Positions 32,936-44,308 are shown, numbered from the stretch's first letter. The stretch is DNA of 64,000 bases from Ctenosaura bakeri (GCA_948474755.1 CAOLHI010001803.1:248001-312000); one strand, 5' to 3'. The notes: generated by a model from the letters alone, not told the origin. Program-made: numbers and translations.

Positions 32936-34540
32936 CCCAGGGGGAAAGAGGCCCCGAGGAAAAAGCGGGCCCTTGAGACGTCCTAGACCGGGGTTTTCAG
33001 TTTCACAGGCTGGTTTTTTGGTGCTTGAGTCCCCCTTTTTTTTGCTGTGCTTGGGGGCCCCTTGCCCCTTGTTTTTCCTGCTAAATTGGGGTTTTCTTTC
33101 CTTTCTGACTGCCTGGCCCTGGGCTCTGCCTCAATTTACACCGTTCTTTAACTCAGAGAGGGGAGGAGGCAAACTGGGGTAGGGCTTTTAAAACCAGAGG
33201 TTACCAAACGGCCCTCTAAGCTCATTTTTTTCCCAGAGGAAAGAGCAGTAGTGGAAAGGGCTGGGCCTTTTTACAAGCGTCCTAGACCAGGTGTGTGGCA
33301 CCAAAAAGGCCCATGCAATTCTTGGCTGTAGCTTGTTTGGTGCTGTCAGGGGGCCTGGCTTACTTTTTGGTTAATTCTTGAATATTGTTTCTGGGGACCC
33401 TGGCCGTGGGCTCTGGTCACAGTCTGGGGCAACCAGAGGAGGGACCAAGGGAAGGGGGGGAGGAAACCCTTTTGAGGATAGCTTAAAACCTATGTTTGCT
33501 GCGGAGGTTTGGGGGCATTGCCATCTTTAAATTTTGAAGGGGTGCCCTGGAGGGACTCTCTGTTTTTTTCCAGGATGGAAGGAGATGGAGCTGCAAGCAG
33601 TCCCCCTGTAACCTCGGGCACTTCCTTTCACGCTGCCACAAGAGGTTCTCGGGGTGACCCTTTGGGGGTTTAAGCAAGGGCCCAATAACCTTTCTGGGGT
33701 AGTTAAGGTTCGCCAGGGAGGAGGCACTGAATGCCCCTGGTATCTTCCAATCTACATTTAGGGAAGTGGGGGAGTTCTTGGAACAAAAGAATGATAAAAG
33801 AGCGAAAAACGGAGGGGCCCTTTTTTTCCCGATCAGAAGTCACCACATTTGCCAGGTCCAGGAATTTGGGCCAATGTCCAATGTTCTAAATTAACCAGAA
33901 GGTAACACATCTCTTCATTTTTCACTCTGCTTCGAATTTACTTGGCCTTTGAAAATGAGGAGGAACGGGAAATTAAAAACATAAATATGTGGAATATGAA
34001 ATCAAACTTCAGACAAAGGGACAAAACCAGCACTCCCAAAAACCTAAACAGGGAAAATTTCCCCAAGGCAAAACCTTAGTAGAACAGGTTTTTGGAAAGA
34101 TCCAGAAAACAAGGTCTTTAGGAGGCAAGATCTTTCTGGTTGTTTGGTTGAAACTTCTATTATCTAAGAAAGGGAAAATGAAAAAGAAAATGCATGTTAA
34201 AACATTACAAGCTTTAAATCGAGAAGACTGTTTTTCCTGGGGCCAAGGGTCAACCACATAACGAGAGCGCTAAAAACCAGGGCTAGTCAAACCCACTGGG
34301 GCATAAGCCCCTCAAGGGTTCATGTGGGAACCCAATGACACTGCGAGGGGCCAGGGTTTAAACCCTGCTTTTGCAAAGGAATACGTTGCGTTTGGAGGGA
34401 AACCCAGTTAACCTTGCCCCTGTCCAGGTTTGGTCATTTCGTTCTCCCCCCTCCCCTGTTCTCAGTTATACGGCGCAAAAGAGTTCAAAGGGCAAAAGTA
34501 GAGGTCAACAAATTAAGCACCAAAGGGCCCGACCAGACAA
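32936..34540. other. Corrupted duplicate of 37.72-40.02 kb (probable assembly artefact)
   Basis: The block aligns by eye, in order, with the sequence from about 37720 to 40020 but is shorter and full of indels and long homopolymers. Landmarks: the 18-mer ATGCAATTCTTGGCTGTA at 33313-33330 and 38330-38347; 'gcccaataacc' at 33680 against 'gccgaataacc' at 38826; 'aattaaaaacataaa' near 33971 and 39197; 'gcaaaagta' at 34492 and 39972. Short open frames in the block are meaningless. Error-laden consensus is the simplest reading. Confidence 0.75.
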
Positions 34541-34814
34541 GGTTGGGTTTTTGGAACATGGCCTAATTTCCATGAACATGGGCTTCTGGCAAGGGATGGG
34601 CTGCACCTCACAAAACTGGGCAGGAATGTTTTTGCAAACAGTCTTGCAAGGAAGATTAAGAGGTCTTTAAACTAAGATCCACTGGGGAGGGAGACAAATA
34701 TTCAGGGCAAGGACTCAGAGAACACAGGGGGAAAAGGCCCAAATGATACTGGACAAGTAGTACAAGCGGCCAATGGCGGGAGGAGTAGAAACAATAGTAC
34801 AGGACTTGCAGGAA

Positions 34815-35635
34815 GGGCCTGGGGACTTAAGTGTCTCTACACTAATGCAAGGAGTATGGGAAACAAGCAGGATGAGCTTGTACTCCTAGTACAAGAAAAT
34901 AAATACGATTTGATAGGCATCACTGAGACCTGGTGGGATGAGTCTCATGATTGGAATATAGGAATAGAGGGGTATAGCCTATTTTGTAAAAATAGACCAA
35001 ACAAGAAAGGAGGAGGAGTAGCCTTGTATGTCAAGGATGTTTTCACCTGTGAAGAGATCCTGGGCTTAAACCCAGAAAGCCAGGTAGAGAGCATTTGGGT
35101 AAGAATTAAGGCAGCGAGAAACAATAGGGATATTCTGGTGGGGGTTTACTACAGACCTCCAACCCAGGCTGAGGACTTGGATGACGCCTTCCTCAACCAA
35201 ATGACTGAACATTCAAAGAGGAGAGATACAGTAATAATAGGAGATTTCAATTACCCAGATATATGCTGGCAGTCAAACTCTGCCAAGACAGCAAGGTCCA
35301 GCAAGTTTCTTGCTTGTCTTGCAGACAACTTCATGGTCCAGAAGGTGGAAGAGGCCACAAGGGGATCAAATATTCTAGATCTGGTCTTGACCAACAGGGA
35401 TGACCTTGTGAATGAGGTAGAAGTGGTTGGATCTTTAGGGGGGAGTGACCATGCCCTGTTGGAATTTAGCATTCAGTGGGAAGGAGAAGATAAGGGTAGC
35501 CAGACACTCGTCTTAGATTTTAAAAAAGCGGACTTCTGTAAACTTAGGGAGCTGCTGGCTGGAATTCCGTGGTCAGGAATAGTGAAAGGGAAAGGAGTTC
35601 AGGAGGCATGGGAGTTCCTTAAAAGGAGATACTGA
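34815..35635 (+). pseudogene. CR1 ORF2 endonuclease domain
   Basis: APE-type endonuclease that nicks target DNA for target-primed reverse transcription. The frame is open before the ATG at 34856 (CLYTNARS), so the domain starts upstream of it. Motifs in order: ITETWWDE (catalytic Glu), GGGVALYVK, VGVYYRPP, VIIGDFNYPDICW (catalytic Asp/Asn), ILDLVLTN, and the terminal SDHALLEF (catalytic Asp-His). All key residues are present. A two-base gain after 'ttccttaaa' near 35626 shifts the frame to a stop at 35633. Domain length is normal for CR1. Confidence 0.93.
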
Positions 35636-36073
35636 CGGCACAGTCTAAAACTGTGCCAATAAGGAGGAAAAATGGAAGGCATCTGAAGAAACCAGAATGG
35701 TTGACTAAAGAACTCTCAGCTGAGCTAAGAGTTAAGAGAAACACGTATAGGAAATGGAAGAAGGGGAAACCACCAAAGAAGAATTTAAGCAAGTAGCCAG
35801 GAGATGTAGGGAGGAGGTCAGAAAGGCTAAAGCACAGAACGAACTTAGGCTGGCCAGAGACATTAAAAACAATAAAAAGGGTTTTTTTAAATATGTCCGC
35901 AGCAAAAGGAAAAAGAAGGAGACAGTAGGGTCCTACGCAGAGAAGATGGCGAATTACTCACAGGGGGGAGAGAAAAGGCAGAGCTACTTAACACCTTCTT
36001 TGCCTCCGTATTTTCCCAGAAGGATACAAGCACTCAACCTGGCGGTAGGGGAGCAGGGGAGGGAGCAGAGGAA

Positions 36074-37003
36074 ATGAGGCACTTAATAAGTAGAGAGGTG
36101 GTACAGGAATACCTGGCCGCATTGGATGAATTCAAGTCTCCAGGGCCAGATGAATTGCATCCTAGGATATTAAAAGAGCTGGCAGAGGTCATTTCGGAAC
36201 CGCTTGCTATAATTTTTGAGAAATCTTGGAGGACAGGAGAAGTTCCAGCAGATTGGAAGAGAGCAAATGTTATCCCCATCTTCAAGAAGGGAAAGAAAGA
36301 GGACCCAAATAATTATCGCCCAGTCAGCCTGACATCGGTACCCGGAAAGATCCTGGAGCAGATCATTAAGCGTTCAGTTTCTAATCATTTAGAAAACAAC
36401 GCAATAATCACGAGAAGTCAACATGGATTTCTCAAAAATAAGTCATGCCAGACTAATCTGATCTCTTTTTATGATAGAGTTACTAGCTTGATAGATGAAG
36501 GGAATGCTGTGGATGTAGCATATCTCGATTTCAGTAAGGCCTTTGACAAAGTTCCCCATGACATTCTTGCATCGAAGCTAGTAAAATGTGGGCTAGACAG
36601 GGCTACTGTTAATTGGATATGTAATTGGTTGACCGACCGAACCCAACGGGTGATCACGGATGGCTGCTTTTCATCCTGGAGAGAAGTGACTAGTGGGGTG
36701 CCACAAGGTTCTGTCCTGGGCCCAGTGCTGTTCAATATTTTTATCAATGACTTAGATGAAGGAATAGAGGGCATGCTCATCAAATTTGCAGATGACACCA
36801 AATTGGGAGGGGTTGCTAATATGCCAGAGGACAGGATCAAAATTCAAAATGACCTGGATAGATTGGAGAGCTGGGCCAGGGCGAACAAAATGAAATTCAA
36901 CAGAGAGAAATGTAAGGTCCTACACTTAGGCAGAAATAATGGAATACAGAAATATAGGATGGGGACACGTGGCTGGATAGCAGTACGTGTGAAAGGGATC
37001 TAG
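36074..37003 (+). pseudogene. CR1 ORF2 reverse transcriptase domain
   Basis: Non-LTR reverse transcriptase core that copies CR1 RNA at the nicked target. Visible motifs: [67 protein letters not shown] (first catalytic Asp), [20 protein letters not shown], and FADDTKLGG (catalytic Asp-Asp). It then breaks at a G-run near 36961, where one G fewer than in the related copy at 38.2 kb ends the frame at 37003. The linker 35640-36073 (KKPEWLTKEL.., then EEFKQVARRCREEVRKAK) is in another frame. Confidence 0.95.
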
Positions 37004-37009
37004 GAGTCT

Positions 37010-37587
37010 TCATAGACCACAAGCTGAACATGAGTCAGCAGTGTGATGCGGCAGCCAAGAAAGCCAATGCAATTCTCGGCTGCATCAACAGGAGTATGGT
37101 GTCTAGATCGAGGGAGGTACTGGTACCACTCTACTCTGCTTTGGTTAGACCCCATCTTGAATACTGTGTCCAGTTCTGGGCACCCCAATTCAAGAAGGAT
37201 ATTGACAAGCTGGAGCAAGTCCAGAGGAGGGTGACCAAAATGGTGAGAGGCCTGGAAAACATGCCCTATGAGGATAGACTGAGAGAGCTGGGTATGTTTA
37301 GTCTGCAGAAAAGGAGGTTAAGAGGGGACATGATAGCCATGTTTAAATATTTGAAGGGATGCCACGTAGAGGAAGGAGGGGGCTTGTTTTCTGCTGCTCC
37401 AGAAACCAGGACAAGGAGCAATGGATTCAAGCTGCAGGAAAGGAGATTCCACCTGAACCTCAGGAAGAACTTCCTGACAGTCAGGGCTGTCCGGCAGTGG
37501 AATCTGCTGCCTCGGAGAGTAGTGGAGTCTCCTACCTTGGAGGTTTTTAAGCAGAGGCTTGATGGCCATCTGTCGGGAGTGCTTTGA
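37010..37587 (+). pseudogene. CR1 ORF2 C-terminal region
   Basis: Open from the frameshift at 36961 to the natural stop at 37587. It holds [57 protein letters not shown] and [13 protein letters not shown]. This is the conserved CR1 C-terminus that many short copies in the window retain. Confidence 0.95.
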
Positions 37588-37713
37588 GGGTGTTCCTGCA
37601 TGACAGGGAGTTGGACTGGATGGCCCGTGTGGTCTCTTCCAACTCTACATTTCTATGATTCTATGATTCTATGATTCTATGATTCTATGTTAAAGGATGG
37701 CTATCACATCCTG

Positions 37714-37805
37714 GGCCATTTCTGCACTGGACCATTATAGCGCGATGATTCCACTTGCAACATCCGATGGAATCCTGGGGTTTGCAGTTTCGGGAGGGGC
37801 CGGCT
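37714..37805. mobile_element. Palindromic MITE, copy 11 (one arm only)
   Basis: Left arm from GGCCATTTCTGCAC to the GGGAGGGGCCGGC centre. The right arm is replaced by a Sauria SINE tail, so a deletion joined the two. Confidence 0.9.
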
Positions 37806-37942
37806 GGTTCCCCACTTGGCCATAAAAACCCACTGGGTGACCTTGACCATGTCACACACCCTCAGCACCAGAAACCCCTGTGATAGGTTTGCTTTAGGGG
37901 TGCTCTGAAGCAGAAACAACTCGAAGGCACACAACAATAACA
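37806..37942 (+). mobile_element. Sauria SINE, 3' part
   Basis: Starts in the body ('ccactgggtgaccttgacc'), lacks the head, and ends 'aacaactcgaaggcacacaa' with ACA repeats. Confidence 0.88.
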
Positions 37943-38095
37943 GTCATGTCATCTCTCAATTTTCTCTCCTCCAAGCTCAACATACCCAGCTCAGAAGGTT
38001 TGCTTTCCCTACCTTTGATTGTCTTGGTCACCTTTCTCTGGACACAATCCAACTTCTCATTTCCTTCTTGAACATTCAGATTTGATTTGCACTGG
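37943..38095 (-). mobile_element. CR1 LINE, old copy, right part
   Basis: 'ctctcctccaagctcaacat', 'ttgtcttggtcacctttctc' and 'tggacacaatccaacttctc': the continuation of the diverged minus-strand CR1 of 32636-32935. Confidence 0.82.
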
Positions 38096-38220
38096 GACCT
38101 ATTTATTGGTCATTTTGGCAATCTGTGGTAATCATAGGGCTGAAATCCAGAGGTTAGTCCCAACTACAGTGAACCCACTCAGTCAATGAAATTCATCTAT
38201 GTGTTGTTGTCGTTATCCAC

Positions 38221-38935
38221 GTGGGGGACACGTGGCTGGATAGCAGTACGTGTGAAAGGGATCTAGGAGTCTTAATAGATCACAAGCTGAACATGAGTCA
38301 GCAGTGTGATGTGGCAGCCAAGAAAGCCAATGCAATTCTTGGCTGTATCAATGGGAGTATGGTGTCTAGATCGAGGCAGGTACTGGTACCACTCTACTCT
38401 GCTTTGGTTAGACCTCATCTTGAATACTGTGTCCAGTTCTGGGCACCCAGACTCAAGAAGGACATGGTCAAGCTGGAGCAAGTCCAGAGGAGGGCAACCA
38501 AAATGGTAAGGGGCGTGGAAGCCATGAAGCCCTATGAGGATAGACTTAGACAGCTGGGTATGTTTAGTCTGCAGAAGAGAAGGTTAAGAGGGGACATGAT
38601 AGCCATGTTTAAATATTTGAAGGGATGCCACGTCGAGGAGGGAGTGGGCTTGTTTTCTGCTGCTCCAGAGACTAGGACAAGGAGCAATGGATTCAAGCTG
38701 CAGGAAAGGAGATTCCACCTGAACCTCAGGAAGAACTTCCTGATGGTCACGGCTGTCCAGCAGTGGAATAGGCTGCCTCAGTGGAGTGTGGTGGATTCTC
38801 CTTCCTTGGAGGTTTTTAAGCAGAGGCCGAATAACCATTTACTGGGGGTGCTTTGAGTGTTTGTTCCTTCATGGCAGGAGGTTGGACTGGATGGCCCCTG
38901 TGCTCTCTTCCAACTCTACATTTCAGTGATTTGAT
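38221..38935 (+). mobile_element. CR1 LINE 3' end with open frame
   Basis: Plus-strand CR1 starting at GGGGGACACGTGGCTGG. An open frame (38221-38856, 211 residues) covers the ORF2 C-terminus: [48 protein letters not shown]. The 3' end 'ccaactctacatttcagtga' lacks the repeats. It is a young, 5'-truncated copy and the source of the diagnostic words seen in the corrupted block. Confidence 0.95.
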
Positions 38936-40099
38936 TCAGTGGGTTTACTCTACTTGGAACCAACAGAATTATAAAAGAGGGTGGAAATAAGAGAGTTTTT
39001 CCCTTTTCTATCATGCCACAGAACGGCTCCAATTGATTCAACAGGTCCAGTGAATTGGGCCACTATGTCCAATTGTTTCTAGATTAACAACAATTTATGA
39101 TGTGAATACTTCTCAGTTCATTTATCTATTGTCTCTGCTTTCGAATTTTACTTTTCTAAACTGTTGCATAAACTGAGGTTCTCTGTGTACTGTGCAAATT
39201 AAAAACATAAAATATAAAGTGGAATATTGAAATCATAAAACAAGTCAGACAAAGGCAAGACAAAACCAGCAGCTGCACACAATAAAAGCCAAAGCAGGGA
39301 TAAAATGGTGCCAAATTCTAAAATCACTTAAAAAAAATTGGTTTCTGGAATGATCGGAAGAATATAAAAGGTCTTCTTCACCTGCTGATGAAAAGACAAT
39401 AGATCTACTCCTCTGTTAAATGTAATTTCCAATGCAGTTTACAAGAACAAGGCTATCTATCTATCTATTAGAATGAATATGATATAAATGATTAAATGAC
39501 ATGTTTAAAAATTCATTACTAAGTTAAAATGACAGAGACAATAGACATGTATTTTCCCTGGCACCGGAAAGATAGCAACATTGGCAGCAGGTAAGAAACT
39601 GCTCATTTTTAAAAAATGTTCAATCATTTTGTGGTTTTTTTTTTTTCTTGGTGCTAAAATGTTTGCTTTCTACTGAGAGCAGTGGCTCCCAATCAAGGGT
39701 TCATCATTGGGTCCATCATCCTTAGGCTGGTGAAGGGTGTTGTAGTACAACAGAACCTGAGGGACCAGGCTTTGGAATTAGACCTTCTGCTTTTTTTCAT
39801 AGTTTCTTGCAATACCCCCAAGTTGCCCCAGTTTGGCAGGGTCAATCCCAGTTAATCCTCTGCCATCTCATTTCCTTAGTTAGCTTTACAAGGTCCCAGT
39901 TTTTCTCTTCTCCTCTCACTTTCCCCTTTTGTTCTCAGCTTACTTCAGTCGCTGCAAACTGAGTTCAAACTGCAAAAGTAGCTTCCTCATAATTAAGACA
40001 CCAATGGGCAGAAGAGGACAGGAGGGGGCAGAATCTTTAACGAAGGCATTATTTCAGTCACCAACAGAATAAGGTGGAATCCTGCTCTTCACAATAGGC
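38936..40099. other. Unassigned, with short tandem repeat
   Basis: No exon recognised. Contains (ATCT)n near 39452-39468 and a T-run at 39637-39650. It is the clean counterpart of the corrupted copy 33.74-34.54 kb. Confidence 0.5.
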
Positions 40100-40634
40100 T
40101 CAGGTAAAAACTCCTCTGAACAAATCTTGCCAAGAAAACCCTGAAATAAGTTTGCCTTAGGGTCACCGTAACTTGGGCCCTTTTCGCATGCTTTTTTTGT
40201 GTGCGAGTGCCCCTTGAGTGTCACATGAGTGGGAGCGTTGCTCCGTATGATGCACTCCCACTCGCACGACGCTCACGAGGCTAAAGCGGGGTGCGCGCGC
40301 ATTTTCTTATTTTCAGCTCTAAGCCGAAAATACTGCACACTCGCACAATGCTCGCGGCACCCTCACGCACTTACCTGCGTGCGGTGCTTCGGTGAGCTGG
40401 GGCGGTCGTGTTTCCTTCCCCCAGCGCAGCCTACAGCTCCCAGACTGCGCTGCAGAAGGAAGGGGCAGGGCACAAGTGCGACAGTCACGCTACCAGGAAG
40501 CCGATGCGGGAGGCAAGAAGGGCTGTTGTGAGCGGCTCGTGTGAGTGGCTGCTCGCGCAAGCGCCGCTCCCCACTGCCGCAACGAGGTAAGGTGCAAAAA
40601 GGGCCTTGGAAACAACTTGAGGACATATAACATC
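40100..40634 (+). mobile_element. Sauria SINE 3' part, split by a MITE
   Basis: 'ctcctctgaacaaatcttgc', 'caagaaaaccctgaaataag', 'gggtcaccgtaacttg', then after the MITE 'ttggaaacaacttgagga'. The MITE duplicated TTG of the SINE. Confidence 0.88.
40175..40605 (-). mobile_element. CpG-rich MITE, subfamily B
   Basis: A 431-bp element with ends GGCCCTTTTCGCAT / GCAAAAAGGGCC and a perfect TTG target duplication (40172-40174, 40606-40608). Compared with 59.0 kb it is reversed. On its minus strand it carries the splice-donor consensus CAGGTAAGT (40369-40377). Very CpG-rich. Confidence 0.93.
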
Positions 40635-40829
40635 TTTATCATTGGCAACAAGTAGTTTGTACTCAATTAACTCAGCAGGGTCAGCGCCGGGGAGAGGAGA
40701 GAAGGGAGCAGCATCTTGCCCTTCTCAGTAGTCGCAGGCAAAAGCAAACTGCTGCAGCCTCTCCTATCTTGTGTGTTCTTATTCATTAATAACTTTTGCC
40801 CTATTGATCACATATTGATGTTACCTGGT

Positions 40830-41730
40830 TGTTTCCATCTGTGAAATGTTGGGAGGGTATGCAGTGTGCATTCATAGTCTATTTGCCCAGTTGTGACAGC
40901 ATTCTGGGGAGGGGTGGCTATCTGGAGTGGCACAGCAGCTTGGGAAGAGGTTGCCAGGCAATCAGAATAGCTCCTCAGGAAAGAAACCCAGCCCAGTAGA
41001 ATGTGGGAGGGGCTGGTGGCTGATATATAAAGGCAAACATTGATTGTCATTTTGAGTCCTTCAGTGGGCGTTCTCACCAGAGAGAGCTCTGGATTAAAGT
41101 CCCCTGTCAGCCAGGGAGGGTGACTGTGTGGGAAGGGTTTAATTCTCAGGGAAAGCCTACAGGGAGGCAGAAGAGTAATTAAACTGTTATAGCAGCTGGT
41201 CAGAAAGTGTGACCTAGCTTTGCGGTTGAGTCTTTGGTGAGAGTGTAGCCAAAGGGCTGTTTATGATACTTGTGCTGATATGAGGGTTTAAAGATATAAG
41301 GAAACTACCTAAAATAATAATAATAATAATAATAATATTTCTATCCTGCCTCTCCACATAGATCGAGGCGGCGAACAACATGAAATATATTATGCATTAA
41401 AAGACATTAAAGGACATTAAAAACATATCCAATCCTCCCCACCCACCAACCCACCGAAACCAACCCCTTAAAACACACAGCAATTAACAGCCCATCAATT
41501 ACTATTAGCAAAGCAGCAAGACAATTGATGGGAAGCGATGGAAATGCTAGTCTTGAAAGGCCTGTCGGAAGAGATCAGTCTTAAAAGAACCGTATTAATT
41601 TTGACCTGCATATGAACGCCAATACTCTGTTCTTTATGTTATCTTAATAAATATTACAGTTTATTTTTACAAATACTGACTTGCCGAGTGGTATACAGTA
41701 TTTAAAGCAACACAGAAAACACTACCATAG
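40830..41730 (+). mobile_element. LTR-like segment (possible solo LTR)
   Basis: A TATATAAA box at 41025-41032 and a poly(A) signal AATAAA at 41646-41651 bracket a region interrupted by an L2-like piece. The downstream part 'ttacagtttatttttacaaa' suggests a GT-rich poly(A) region. Ends and duplications not determined. Confidence 0.33.
41313..41600 (-). mobile_element. L2-like LINE 3' end
   Basis: (AAT)n at the left, then 'atcctgcctctccacataga', 'tcgaggcggcgaacaac', an A-rich body and 'gcctgtcggaagagatcagt'. The 3' sequence matches the SINE tails at 27.4 and 28.3 kb. Confidence 0.75.
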
Positions 41731-42845
41731 AACTATTAAGGGGTTCTAAATAACCATTGAAAGTTTTTATGCAAAGGTGGTGCTATAAGGGGGAAGGCAG
41801 AGCTGTGTGGACAAGACAGGGCCCCTTATCAGACTGGGGAGTTGCCATACCTGTCTGAGAGAGAAGAAGAAGCCGGCCCTGTTATACCTGTGTCCAAAAA
41901 ATCCCTCTGCATATGTAGTCCAGCATAAACCTCTGTATGCCACTAGCAGGATACCAGCCAAAGAAAGCAAGCAAGGAATGTTTGGAAACACTGCCAGCAA
42001 GAGACATGAGCTAACCAGGTCTGTCTCTCATTCTATGGTGCCCCTCTTTGTCTGCACTTCTCCCTTATCTGGTTACAGTCCAGAGCCTAGTTATGTAGTT
42101 AAGGAGGGTTCCAAGTTCATTCCACAATCCCATTTCTATTTAACCAGATGTGACACGGAACACTTCTCTCTTTCGGAGGGTGGAGGACAGCACTCGTCAA
42201 GTTGAGTACTCATTCATGGTGGATAAAGCTAATCCATCTCTGTTGCCCAAACCGATTAGAGTGAATTCCTCTCACTCCTCTTCCTGATTTTATATTGTAG
42301 TTAGCCCATAATCCCCCTTCGATCCCTTCATGCCGTCCAGACGGCTACATGGTGTTATCTGCTTTGCCACAATATGGTGAGAGAAAGCAAGATTTCCAGT
42401 GAAAAGTATTAAGGGGGGATTATATAGAGATTAGACAAGAATTAGAATGAGGGAGGGAGTGGAACAAGACAGCACGTTGTTTGCAAAAGGAATTTGGAGC
42501 CCTGTCCTTTCCAAGCCTTTGTTTTTGTTTCACACTCTTACATTTCAGGCTTCCTAGTATGCTGAAGCCATTTTTTTAAAAAATTGTGGACACCAAAAGA
42601 GCCATCTATACCTTTCTCCCACCCTGAGATGCCAGGCTATGCACAGGCTCAAACCTCCACCCACCCATTCACATGAAAATCCCATTGATTTCACTGAGCT
42701 TTCAGTCCAGGGTATAGAAGTGCAGCCTAAAGGAATGAAAATTTTGCACTAAGATTTCTGCAACCGTTCTTAATATGCTTTTATTTTTCACAACATATTC
42801 TACAGCGGTTACAATTTACAATCTGCCTGGTAACCACTGGGAATT
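41731..42845. other. Unassigned
   Basis: No named repeat or exon. Frames at 41807-42205 have no family resemblance. Confidence 0.45.
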
Positions 42846-42849
42846 TTTA

Positions 42850-43447
42850 CTGGCATCCTAACTTAGGATGTTGGACATACACAGAACCTTTGTGAAAGTG
42901 GAAAAACCATGAATAACTCCCCCTGCTCCCACTCCCGTTCCCCTCTGGGGTTCCCCACCCATTCCTGTTCCCATGCAAAACAAAATGGGGTGTAGTGGAA
43001 GTCTCCTGCAAGCCTTCATTTGCCCCAGCTCCCCCTCCCATTCCTATGCATTTTGTTGCAATGCTGAGAACACACGTGAGCCTTCTTGCTCCCCTATTCC
43101 CTTCCACTTTGCCTTGGCACAACTTCTCCATGAAGGGGCAAAACGCATAGGAAGGGGGAGCTCCAGAAGTGGAAAGGAAGGCTTGCATGAGCCTTCTGCT
43201 ACTCTATTCCATTCCTTTTTACAATGGAAGGGGAACAGGGAAGCTCCAGAGGGGGAAAGGAAGGCTCACGTGAACCTACCTTCATCCCTCATTCCCCTCC
43301 ATTTTGTCTCAACATGAGTGCTCCACACTGGGGCAAAATGCATGGGAATGGGAGAAGGAGAAGCGGGGAGTGGGGAGGAAAGTACGCGTGCTCACAAATA
43401 ATCAAATTCACAAAGGTCAAACCCACAAATGCGGAGGGATGACTGTA
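42850..43447. mobile_element. Pogo/Tigger-like MITE with internal repeats (probable)
   Basis: The right end 'cggagggatgactgta' and the left 'tgtgaaagtggaaaaaccat' recall Tigger-type ends at 46.8 and 58.0 kb. The interior has alternating degenerate copies of 'gctccagaagtggaaaggaa' and 'ttccattttgcctcaac', in direct and inverted order. Confidence 0.5.
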
Positions 43448-43729
43448 CATCGCAATTCACCTTTTCCATTCATTGGCTGGGTCAAAATTCTCTTTTGATC
43501 ATGCAACAACCAAAAGCCTTCTCCCAAAACTACCCTTGTTAGTTTTGAAGTCCCCCCACCCCAGTCAACACATCCATTTTCTGGTTGTTGGAGAGTGCAG
43601 AGATCAGCAGCAACAAGTCCAGCTAATTTTTGATAGCAGGACATCTGCAACAGGTACTGGCAGAGAACTCCAGGGGTCCCTGGGACATCCCTGCAGATGA
43701 TGTCCTTGTAGCATGTACTGGACGGCCAT

Positions 43730-44308
43730 CATAGAATCATAGAGTTGGAAGAGACCCCAGGGGCCATCCAGTCCAATCCCATTCTGCCATGCAGAAGCAC
43801 ACATCAAAGCCCTCCCAACAGATGGCCATCCAGCCTCTGCTTAAAAACCTCCAAAGAAGGAGACTCCACCACACTCCATTGAGGCAGCATATTCCACTAC
43901 CGGACAGCTCTGACCATCAGAATGTTCTTCCTGAGCTTCAGATGGAATCTCCTTTCCTGTAGTTTGAATCCATTGCTCCTTTTCCCAGTCTCTGGGGCAG
44001 TGGAAAACAAGCCCGCTCCCACCTTGACGTGACATCCCTTCAAATATTTAAACATGGCTATCATGTCCCCTCTTAACATCCTCTTCTGCAGACTAAACAT
44101 ACCCAGCTCCCTAAGACGCTCCTCATAGGGCTTCATGGCTTCCAGACCCTTCACCATTTTGGTCGCCCTCCTCTGGACACATTCCAGCTTGTCGATATCC
44201 TTCTTGAAATGAGGTGCCCAGAACTGGACACAGGATTCCAGATGGGGTCTGACCAAAGTAGAATAGAGCGGTACCACTACCTCCCTTGATCTAGACACTG
44301 GATGCATC
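43730..44308 (-). mobile_element. CR1 LINE 3' part
   Basis: Minus-strand CR1 with tail 'catagaatcatagagttgga' at the left. The open minus frame 43897-44310 encodes [20 protein letters not shown] and [19 protein letters not shown]. Truncated near 'tagacactggatgc'. Confidence 0.95.

Larger units (their letters stand above)
34541..37689 (+). mobile_element. CR1 LINE, long recent copy
   Basis: Plus-strand CR1 of about 3.15 kb. It runs from the segment just before ORF2 ('gggatgggctgcacctcac'), through ORF2, to a 3' end of five ATTCTATG units (about 37650-37689). The ORF2 parts are listed separately. There are about four frameshifts, each in or beside a short base run (near 35626, 35769, 35927 and 36961). 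ORF1 is absent; the left edge abuts the corrupted block, so the true 5' end may have been lost in assembly. It was inserted in an older CR1 of opposite orientation. Confidence 0.95.

Noticed and set aside
33200..34540. An ancient tandem segmental duplication of 38.1-40.0 kb
   Set aside because: The partner copy has an open CR1 frame while this one is riddled with indels and base runs; neutral ageing would have damaged both. An error-rich consensus explains it better, though reads are needed.
37030..38856. Host genes coding for the 185- and 211-residue proteins at 37.0 and 38.2 kb
   Set aside because: Both are the C-terminus of CR1 ORF2 and recur in many copies; they end in the CR1 3' region.
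40175..40605. CpG island / promoter at 40.2 kb (and likewise at 6.6, 30.4, 50.4 and 59.0 kb)
   Set aside because: The CpG content belongs to mobile elements with inverted ends and target duplications, so it is not evidence of a gene promoter by itself.
42973..43442. Overlapping open frames of about 70-114 residues at 43 kb
   Set aside because: They follow the repetitive interior of a Tigger-like element and are present on both strands through its internal inverted repeats.
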